A stretch of 12,573 bases of DNA from DATBGZ01 sp036557785 (GTDB lineage: Bacteria; Actinomycetota; Actinomycetes; Mycobacteriales; Micromonosporaceae). Positions 6,903-12,573 of this stretch are shown piece by piece. The translations under genes and the position numbers were made by a program. The stretch spans positions 1 to 12,573 of the forward strand of contig DATBGZ010000065.1 in the NCBI GenBank assembly GCA_036557785.1, given 5' to 3'. The notes beneath the pieces are model-generated. The model was not told the origin of the DNA and did no database searches. It worked only from the letters and a program-made list of their open reading frames with translations. Each line of letters starts with the position of its first letter. Within the stretch, counting starts at the first letter, position 1.

Positions 6903-9271
6903 TGACCGCGACGCTCGCCGGCCCTGAGGTCGGTCGGCGCCGCCTGCGCAAAGAGGACCAGCGACTGGTCACCGGGCAGACCCGATGGACCGACAACCTC
7001 ACGCTGCCGGGGATGCTGCACCTGGCGATCCTGCGCAGCCCGTACGCGCACGCGAAGATCACCCGGATCGATGTGAGCGCCGCACGCCAGGCGCCCAACG
7101 TCGTCGCCGCGTTCAGCGGCGCGGAGCTGGACAACCAGGGCGTGCTCGCCTGCGCGTGGCCGGTCACCGAGGACACCGTCCTGCCGACGTACCTGCCGAT
7201 GGCGGTCGACGAGGTGCGCCACGTCGGGGAGCCGGTCGCGGTCGTGGTGGCCCGGGACAAGGGCAGCGCCGTCGACGCGCTCGACGCCATCGACATCGAG
7301 TACGAGCCGTTGCCGGTCGTGCTCGACCTCGAGGCGGCGCTGGCACCGGGATCGCCGCTGGTCCATGACAGCGCCGGCACGAACAAGGCGTACCACTGGG
7401 TCTTCGACTCCGCTGACGCCGGTACCGGCGCGTCGGTGGCGAGTGCCGAGGCCGAGGTCACGGTCGCCCGCCGCTACGTGCAGCAGCGGCTGATCCCCGC
7501 GTTCATGGAGCCGCGCAGCGTGGTCGTCGACCCGACCGGCGGCGAGTGGACGATGTACTCCGCGACCCAGATCCCGCACATCACCCGGTTCCTGCTCGCC
7601 GCCACGACCGGTACCCCGGAGCACAAGATCCGCGTGGTCGCCCCGGACGTCGGCGGCGGGTTCGGCGGCAAGCTGCAGATCACCCCGGAGGAGTGGATCA
7701 CCTTCGCCGTCTCGACGAAGGTCGGGCGGCCGGTGAAGTACACCGAGACCCGGTCCGAGTCGCTGGTCTCGGGCCATCACGGCCGCGCCATGATCCAGGA
7801 CATCACCCTCACCGCGAAGCGGGACGGCACGGTGACCGGCCTGCACGTCAAGCTCACCGCCAACATGGGCGCATACATGGGCATCATCACGCCGGGCACG
7901 CCGCTGCTCGGCGCGTTCATGTACAACGCCATCTACAAATTCCCGGCCTACCGGTTCGAGTGCACGGGCGTCTTCACCAACACCACCAAGACCGACGCCT
8001 ATCGCGGTGCCGGGCGCCCGGAGGCGACCTACGCCATCGAGCGGATCATGGACGAGCTCGCCGCCGAGCTCGGGCTGGACCCGCTCGAAGTCCGGCGGCG
8101 CAACTGGATCCGGCACGAGGAGTTCCCGTGCACCACGGTGGCGGGGCTCGTCTACGACTCCGGCAACTACGAGGCGGCGACCGAGAAGGCGACGGGGCTG
8201 CTGGGCTACGAGGCGCTGCGCTCGGAGCAGGCGGCGCGGCGGGCATCCGGCGACCCGGTGCAGCTCGGCATCGGCATCTCGACCTACACCGAGATGTGCG
8301 GGCTCGCCCCGTCCCGGACCCTCGGCGCGCTGCGCTACGGCGCCGGCGGGTGGGAGTCGGTGACCGTCCGGGTGCTGCCGACCGGCAAGGTCGAGGTGGT
8401 CAGCGGCTCCACCCCGCACGGGCAGGGCCACGACACGGCGTGGAGCCAGATCGTCGCCGACCAGCTCGGCGTGCCGTTCGACGACGTCATCGTCCTGCAC
8501 GGCGACACGCGGATCGCGGTCAAGGGCATGGACACGTACGGCTCGCGCTCGCTGGCCATCGGCGGAATCGCGATGGTGCAGGCCGCCGAGAAGGTCCGGG
8601 AGAAGGCCAAGAAGGTCGCGGCGCACCTGCTCGAGGTGTCACCGAACGACCTGGAGTGGAGCGAGGGCGCGTTCCGGGTCAAGGGCAACCGTGACCAGGC
8701 CAAGACGATCGCCGAGGTCGCGATCGCGGTCTTCGCCGCGCACGATCTGCCCGAGGGTGTCGAGCCCTCGCTGGACTCCGAGGCCACCTTCGACCCGTCC
8801 ACGTTCTCCTTCCCGCACGGCACGCATCTCTGCGCGGCCGAGGTGGACACCGAGACCGGGCGGGTCACCATCCGCAAGTACGTGGCCGTCGACGACATCG
8901 GAAAGGTCATCAACCCGCTCATCGTCGAGGGCCAGGTGCACGGCGGGGTGGTGCAGGGCATGGCGCAGGCGCTGTTCGAGGACGCGATCTATGACGAGAG
9001 CGGCAACCTCGTCACGGGCTCGTTCGCGGACTACCTGCTGCCGAGCGCGGCCGACCTGCCCGAGATCGTCTGCGACCGGACCGAGACGCCGGCGACCACC
9101 CATCCGCTCGGGGTCAAGGGCGTCGGCGAGGCGGGCACGATCGCCTCCACCCCGGCCGTCGTCAACGCGGTCGTCGACGCACTGCGACCGCGCGGAGTCC
9201 ACGACATCCCCATGCCGCTGACCCCCGAGCGGGTATGGCAGGCGGCTTCTCGTCAGGAAGGTGCGGCATGA
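6902..9271 (+). CDS. molybdenum hydroxylase large, molybdopterin-binding subunit (form II CoxL-like)
   Basis: Catalytic subunit that hydroxylates an organic substrate at a molybdopterin dinucleotide site. The 789-residue protein starts with the a/b-hammerhead domain (RLVTGQTRWTDNL...LAILRSPYAHAKI). It continues with the molybdopterin-binding domains: FMEPRSVVV, GGGFGGK near residue 250, the active-site loop AYRGAGR at 366-372, a Gly-rich TPHGQGHDT segment, and KGVGEAGT with the catalytic Glu743. True aerobic CO dehydrogenases have AYxCSFR with a Cys that binds copper. Here that Cys is replaced, so CO oxidation is unlikely despite the CODH labels such proteins often receive. Relatives include various heterocycle or aldehyde oxidases; the substrate here is unknown. 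The start is ATG 6902, overlapping the small-subunit stop and preceded by a G-rich site around 6888-6896; the GTG immediately before it is an alternative. Its stop overlaps the medium-subunit start. Confidence 0.95.
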   Translation: MTATLAGPEVGRRRLRKEDQRLVTGQTRWTDNLTLPGMLHLAILRSPYAHAKITRIDVSAARQAPNVVAAFSGAELDNQGVLACAWPVTEDTVLPTYLPMAVDEVRHVGEPVAVVVARDKGSAVDALDAIDIEYEPLPVVLDLEAALAPGSPLVHDSAGTNKAYHWVFDSADAGTGASVASAEAEVTVARRYVQQRLIPAFMEPRSVVVDPTGGEWTMYSATQIPHITRFLLAATTGTPEHKIRVVAPDVGGGFGGKLQITPEEWITFAVSTKVGRPVKYTETRSESLVSGHHGRAMIQDITLTAKRDGTVTGLHVKLTANMGAYMGIITPGTPLLGAFMYNAIYKFPAYRFECTGVFTNTTKTDAYRGAGRPEATYAIERIMDELAAELGLDPLEVRRRNWIRHEEFPCTTVAGLVYDSGNYEAATEKATGLLGYEALRSEQAARRASGDPVQLGIGISTYTEMCGLAPSRTLGALRYGAGGWESVTVRVLPTGKVEVVSGSTPHGQGHDTAWSQIVADQLGVPFDDVIVLHGDTRIAVKGMDTYGSRSLAIGGIAMVQAAEKVREKAKKVAAHLLEVSPNDLEWSEGAFRVKGNRDQAKTIAEVAIAVFAAHDLPEGVEPSLDSEATFDPSTFSFPHGTHLCAAEVDTETGRVTIRKYVAVDDIGKVINPLIVEGQVHGGVVQGMAQALFEDAIYDESGNLVTGSFADYLLPSAADLPEIVCDRTETPATTHPLGVKGVGEAGTIASTPAVVNAVVDALRPRGVHDIPMPLTPERVWQAASRQEGAA

Positions 9272-10119
9272 TCCCGGTCGCGTTCGAGTACGTACGCCCG
9301 ACCACCGTCGCGGACGCGGTCTCGGCGTTGCGCTCCGCCGGTGAGGACGGCAAGGTTCTCGCCGGCGGGCAGAGCCTGCTGCCGGTGCTGCGCCTGCGCC
9401 TGGCCGCACCGTCCACAGTGGTGGATCTGGGCGGGATCTCCGCCCTGCGTGGCATCCGCCTCGACGGCGACTGGCTCGTCGTCGGAGCCACCGCTACGCA
9501 CGCCGAGGTGGCCTCCTCTCCGCTGGTGGCGACCGAGTCGCCGCTGCTGGCGGCCGTCGCCCGTACGGTCGGGGACCGCCAGGTACGCCACCGCGGGACC
9601 CTGGGCGGTTCCCTCGCCCACGCCGACCCAGCCGGCGACCTGCCCGCCGCGGCGGTCGCGCTGGACGCGACGGTCGTGGTCGCGGGGCCCTCGGGGCAGC
9701 GCGCCATCCCTGCCCGGGAGTTCTTCACGGACATCTTCACCACGGCACTCGCGCAGGATGAGATCGTGGCCGAGGTCCGTTTCCCGCGCACGCCCGGCTG
9801 GACGGCCCGGTACGAGAAGTTCCACCGCACGGCTCAGGCCTGGGCGGTGCTGGGCGTGGCCGCGGCGGTGCGCCGCCAGAACGGCTCGATCGCCGAGGCG
9901 CGCGTCGCGCTGACCAACGCGGGTCCGACGCCGGTTCGCGCGAGCGGGGTCGAGGCGGCACTCGCGGGCGCCACCGATCTCGCGACGGTCCGTGCTGCGG
10001 CGGCTCACGCGACGGACGGCACGACCCCACCGTCGGACGCGAGCGGCTCGGCCGAGTACCGTCGGCACCTCGCGGTCGTGCTCACCGGCCGGGCTGTCGC
10101 CGCGGCGGCGGGGTTGTAG
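9268..10119 (+). CDS. molybdenum hydroxylase medium, FAD-binding subunit (CoxM-like)
   Basis: Flavoprotein subunit that collects electrons from the iron-sulfur clusters and passes them to NAD+, oxygen or a quinone. The 283-residue product has the two FAD pyrophosphate-binding segments of the PCMH fold, AGGQSLLP at residues 32-39 and TLGGSLAHADPAGDLP from 111. A CO-dehydrogenase-flavoprotein C-terminal domain follows. The start is ATG 9268, overlapping the large-subunit TGA (ATGA), with AGGAAGG (9255-9261) at good spacing; an in-frame ATG at 9235 lies inside the previous gene and is not favoured. Length is normal for the family. It is the last gene of the tight S-L-M block; 115 bp with a large palindrome follow before the CoxG-like gene. 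Confidence 0.95.
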   Translation: MIPVAFEYVRPTTVADAVSALRSAGEDGKVLAGGQSLLPVLRLRLAAPSTVVDLGGISALRGIRLDGDWLVVGATATHAEVASSPLVATESPLLAAVARTVGDRQVRHRGTLGGSLAHADPAGDLPAAAVALDATVVVAGPSGQRAIPAREFFTDIFTTALAQDEIVAEVRFPRTPGWTARYEKFHRTAQAWAVLGVAAAVRRQNGSIAEARVALTNAGPTPVRASGVEAALAGATDLATVRAAAAHATDGTTPPSDASGSAEYRRHLAVVLTGRAVAAAAGL

Positions 10120-10139
10120 TCCGTAGGGGCTGGACCATC

Positions 10140-10203
10140 CCGCGATCTTGGGCTTATCGTCGTCAGTTGATCTCGAATCACGACGATAAGCCCAAGATCG
10201 CGG
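10140..10203. repeat. perfect 24-bp inverted repeat with 16-nt loop
   Basis: The arms 10140-10163 and 10180-10203 are exact reverse complements over 24 bases, separated by 16 nt. The arms are only about half GC, clearly lower than the surrounding genes. As RNA this would form a long uninterrupted hairpin between the medium-subunit and CoxG-like genes. No run of T follows either arm, so it is not a classical intrinsic terminator, though it could end or attenuate transcription or protect the S-L-M message. The length and perfection also fit a dispersed palindromic element. Within the loop a TGAT/ATCA pair (10168-10171, 10177-10180) could form a small alternative stem. Confidence 0.95.
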
Positions 10204-10234
10204 TGGGCTGACGCTGGACTGGGAGGGAAGACGC

Positions 10235-11275
10235 ATGCGGTTGGAGCAGAGCTTCGAGGTGCCGGTGCCGGTGGCGCAGGCGTGGAACGTGCTGCTGGAC
10301 CTCGAGCGCGTGGCGCCGTGCATGCCCGGGGCCACGCTCACCAGTTTCGACGGCGATGCCTTTACGGGCACGGTGAAGGTCAAGCTGGGGCCCATTTCGC
10401 TGGCGTACCGGGGCCACGGTCGCATCACCGAACGCGACGAGCCGGGTCGCCGGGTCGCCTTCGTGGCGCAGGGGCAGGACAGCCGCGGAGCCGGCGGGGC
10501 CTCGGCTCGAGTCAGCGCCGTGCTGCACTCGGTCGAGGGCGACGCCGCAACGGTCGTGCGGGTCGTGACCGACCTCGACATCTCCGGCAAGGCGGCCCAG
10601 TTCGGCCGCGGCATGATCGCCGATGTCTCGGGCAAGGTGATCAAGCAGTTCGCGGACAACCTCGCGGCAACGATCCGGGACTCCGGCCCGAGCCCGGCCG
10701 CCGCCCCAGCCCCGGCGGCGGCGATTCCGGCGCAGGCATCCGCGCCCGCCGTCGATGGCGTGCCGCCGGCCGCGCCACCCACGCTGGCACCGATCTTCAG
10801 CGAGCCGACCCCGGCCGCACCAGTCACCCCGCCCCCGGCACCAGCCCCGGTCGTTCCGGTCTTCCCGCCACCGCCGGACGGCTGGGCCCCGCCCGCCACG
10901 GAGCAGGCCCCTGAGCCGATGGCCGCGCCAGAGCCGGTCGCCCCCTCCGACGAGGTCGCGACACCGGAGCCGGCAGGCGAGCAGGAGTACGTCGCCCCAA
11001 CGCCGGCCTACTCCGCGCCGCCGGAGTACCACCCGCTGGCCCTGCAGGACCCGTCGCCCGAGCCGCAGGCCGCGGCGCCGCCCGCCGCCCCGCCCGCCCC
11101 CTCGGCACCGCCGGCGCCGGGCACGGGCCTGCGACAGCCTCCGGTCGAGGCCGAGCCGCTGGACCTGCTGGCCGTCTCCGGCGCCAAGGGCGTGCTGCGC
11201 AAGGCGGCCCCGGTGCTGATCATCGTGGCGATTGCGCTGATCGGCCTGGTTGTCTGGCTTATCGTCGGCCAGTAA
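10235..11275 (+). CDS. CoxG-like SRPBCC protein with Pro-rich linker and C-terminal membrane anchor
   Basis: CoxG-family proteins accompany molybdenum hydroxylases; work on CO dehydrogenase links them to membrane attachment and quinone coupling of the enzyme. Residues 1 to about 149 form an SRPBCC/CoxG domain (MRLEQSFEVPVP, VAPCMPGATL, FTGTVKVKLGPISLAY, and a final amphipathic helix around GRGMIADVSGKVIKQFADNL). From about residue 150 to 322 follows a low-complexity Pro/Ala/Glu-rich stretch. The protein ends with a single hydrophobic segment at about 325-344 (VLIIVAIALIGLVVWLIV) and then GQ. That makes it a tail-anchored protein with the domain on the cytoplasmic side (inferred). The start is ATG 10235, with GGAGGGAA (10222-10229) at good spacing. 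At 346 residues it is about twice the length of plain CoxG proteins. It lies on the operon strand after the palindrome, and its 3' end overlaps the convergent flavoprotein gene by 17 bp. Confidence 0.9.
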   Translation: MRLEQSFEVPVPVAQAWNVLLDLERVAPCMPGATLTSFDGDAFTGTVKVKLGPISLAYRGHGRITERDEPGRRVAFVAQGQDSRGAGGASARVSAVLHSVEGDAATVVRVVTDLDISGKAAQFGRGMIADVSGKVIKQFADNLAATIRDSGPSPAAAPAPAAAIPAQASAPAVDGVPPAAPPTLAPIFSEPTPAAPVTPPPAPAPVVPVFPPPPDGWAPPATEQAPEPMAAPEPVAPSDEVATPEPAGEQEYVAPTPAYSAPPEYHPLALQDPSPEPQAAAPPAAPPAPSAPPAPGTGLRQPPVEAEPLDLLAVSGAKGVLRKAAPVLIIVAIALIGLVVWLIVGQ

Positions 11276-12464
11276 GCGGGTGGCTGGCGTCGATCTCGAG
11301 CAGCGATGGCGGCTGGACGGTCTGGAGCAGGTCCAGCTCGGTGCCCATGGCCGCGCTGAGCTCCAGCAGGTGCCGACGCACGGCCGCGCCGTCCCAGGAG
11401 TAGCTCGCGATCCGGTCGACGACCCGCAGCAGCGCGCGGACCACCGGGTCGCGCGTGCGCGCGAACTCGTCGAGCAGCGCGTCGATGTCGCCCGCGGTCG
11501 CGCCCGGCGTGAGCCGTGCCGCGAGCAACTCCGCGTCGCGCAGCGCGTCGGTGATGCCGTGAGTGCTGAGCGGATCGAGGTACGAGGCGGCGTCTCCGAC
11601 CAGCACCCAACCGGCTCCGTGGGCGTGCCGGATGAAGCCGCGTTGCCCGACCCAGGTGTGCAGCCGGGTCGGCGGTTCGGCCGCGCGCAGGCGGCCGCCG
11701 GCCCCATCCGTCGCGGCAGCGAGTAGGCGGTGGTAGGTGCCGCGAAGGTCGGCTCGGTCGGCGCTGGTGAGCAGGTTCGCCGGCGTGCCGGCGAAGACGC
11801 ATGCCTGCTCGTCGTTCGTCGGGATGATGCCGGCACTGTGGCGCGGCCGGTAGAACCACTCGTAGCCGCACGCGGGTAACCCGCGCCAGTATCCGTAGCT
11901 GACCGCCCCGGCCGACCCTCCGATATGGACAGTCGCGGCGCCGGCAGCTCGGGCGACGGTCGACCTGATGCCGTCGGCGCCCACGACGAGCCGTGCGCGG
12001 ATCGTGACCGGCTCGCCGTCGCGGTCGCGACCGTGGACGCCGGCAACGCGACCGGTGTCGTCGCGCAGCAGGTCCGCGATGGTGACGCCGAAGCGTACGT
12101 CCACGCCCGCCGCGACCGCCGCGTCGACCAGCACCCGATCGAGCAGGCTCCGCCGCGGCGCGTAGAGCGCATCGACGCCCGGCACGGGTTTGATGGCGAC
12201 CGTCACCTCCTCGTCACCGTAGTCGAAGCGGGTCAGGCGGACCGGCGGCGTTCCCGCCGCCACGAGCTGGTCGATCAGGCCCCACCGGGACAGGAGCAGG
12301 ACGCCGCCGCGCATCAGCGCGTGAGTGGAGAGGGTGTCGGCGCCGTAGCGTCCACGGTCCACCAGCGCGACCCGCACTCCCCGCCGGGCCAGCAGCATCG
12401 CGGTCGCGGCGCCGGCGACCCGGGCGCCGACCACGACGACCTCATGATCGCGTTGCGTGGCCAC
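11259..12464 (-). CDS. FAD-dependent oxidoreductase (geranylgeranyl-reductase / aromatic hydroxylase-like)
   Basis: A 401-residue flavoprotein of the p-hydroxybenzoate-hydroxylase superfamily. The N-terminal Rossmann motif, residues 9-18, reads VVVVGARVAG, a variant of GxGxxG in which the second glycine is replaced. It is followed by LVDRG, a DTLSTHALMRGG segment, a PRRSLLDRVLVDAA region, VVGADGIRSTVAR (the DG motif), and the second FAD motif with G290-D291 (LVGDAASYLDPLSTHGI). These place it among putative monooxygenases or geranylgeranyl reductase-like enzymes; the substrate cannot be inferred. The start is GTG 12464, with GGGGTG about 6 nt upstream. It lies two bases after the stop of a possible upstream frame. 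Leu196 is coded by TTA (11879-11877), one of only two such codons I found in these genes. It converges on the CoxG-like gene, so any link with the hydroxylase is by proximity only. Confidence 0.88.
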   Translation of the reverse strand: MATQRDHEVVVVGARVAGAATAMLLARRGVRVALVDRGRYGADTLSTHALMRGGVLLLSRWGLIDQLVAAGTPPVRLTRFDYGDEEVTVAIKPVPGVDALYAPRRSLLDRVLVDAAVAAGVDVRFGVTIADLLRDDTGRVAGVHGRDRDGEPVTIRARLVVGADGIRSTVARAAGAATVHIGGSAGAVSYGYWRGLPACGYEWFYRPRHSAGIIPTNDEQACVFAGTPANLLTSADRADLRGTYHRLLAAATDGAGGRLRAAEPPTRLHTWVGQRGFIRHAHGAGWVLVGDAASYLDPLSTHGITDALRDAELLAARLTPGATAGDIDALLDEFARTRDPVVRALLRVVDRIASYSWDGAAVRRHLLELSAAMGTELDLLQTVQPPSLLEIDASHPLTGRR

Positions 12465-12466
12465 GG

Positions 12467-12573
12467 CTACACCCCGACCGTCACGGGACGCGCGGCCGCG
12501 ATGTGCTGCGCGAGATACCTCGCATCGTGCCGGGCTCCATCAACGAATGTCGAACTGCGTCGGTGCTGGAATC
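12467..12573 (-). CDS. possible 3' end of an upstream gene, partial
   Basis: A minus-strand frame is open from the window edge to TAG at 12469-12467, two bases before the flavoprotein GTG. It encodes 34 residues ending DARYLAQHIAAARPVTVGV. Amphipathic composition and the tight junction suggest the end of a translationally coupled gene. It is short, another frame is also open over much of the stretch, and no family is recognisable. Confidence 0.35.
   Translation of the reverse strand, partial: FQHRRSSTFVDGARHDARYLAQHIAAARPVTVGV

Noticed and set aside
6791..8626. A 611-codon open frame on the minus strand opposite the large subunit
   Set aside because: Arg/Asp/His-rich low-quality translation antisense to a gene with full catalytic motifs; a GC-bias shadow.
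6902..9271. Calling the S-L-M genes an aerobic CO dehydrogenase
   Set aside because: The copper-ligand Cys of the AYxCSFR loop is missing (AYRGAGR) and the order is S-L-M rather than M-S-L.
10140..10203. Classical rho-independent terminator
   Set aside because: The hairpin is longer than usual and no T-rich tract follows on either strand, so I list it as a repeat of undecided function.
11256..11267. A 12-base match (GGCTTATCGTCG) to an arm of the 24-bp palindrome
   Set aside because: It encodes the natural WLIVG end of the membrane anchor and has no matching inverted arm nearby; probably chance.
10178..12172. A 664-codon open minus-strand frame spanning the CoxG-like gene and part of the flavoprotein
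   Set aside because: It is out of frame with the flavoprotein and gives Arg/Gly/Ser-rich sequence with no domain; both recognised genes explain the region.

Overview
The window is high-GC DNA with GTG and ATG starts, frequent 1-4 bp start/stop overlaps and very few A/T-ending codons. The gene families and codon bias point to a filamentous actinomycete, and I lean towards Micromonosporales, though only from general resemblance. No RNA gene, CRISPR array, transposase or phage gene was seen, and there is no gene-free stretch above about 165 bases.

Left part (1-3662, + strand): two overlapping sugar-type ABC transporter permeases of the MalF/MalG (CUT1) class, whose binding protein is presumably upstream outside the window. 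They are followed by a stand-alone family A DNA polymerase with no 5' nuclease domain.

Centre and right (3704-11275): a molybdenum hydroxylase locus. Two maturation genes lie on the minus strand, an XdhC/CoxI-family protein and a MocA/MobA-like nucleotidyltransferase. Divergent from them run a zinc-ribbon NUDIX hydrolase and then the three hydroxylase subunits in the order small (2 x [2Fe-2S]), large (molybdopterin), medium (FAD), joined by 1-4 bp overlaps. A perfect 24-bp inverted repeat separates the medium subunit from a CoxG-like gene. That gene encodes an SRPBCC domain, a roughly 170-residue Pro/Ala-rich linker and a C-terminal membrane anchor. The large subunit carries AYRGAGR rather than the AYxCSFR loop of true CO dehydrogenase, and the gene order is S-L-M, so this is a 'form II' CoxL-like oxidase of unknown substrate. 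Right edge (11259-12573, - strand): an FAD-dependent oxidoreductase convergent with and overlapping the CoxG-like gene, preceded by what may be the tail of another gene.

My reading of how the locus works is an inference. The nucleotidyltransferase makes the dinucleotide form of the cofactor. The XdhC protein handles its sulfuration and insertion. The S-L-M enzyme oxidises a small organic substrate, and the CoxG-like protein tethers or couples the enzyme to the membrane. Points worth a second look are the 24-bp palindrome, the tail-anchored CoxG form, the apparent CTG start of the nucleotidyltransferase, two TTA codons, an iterated CCACWGTGG palindrome, and the unusual polymerase motifs.
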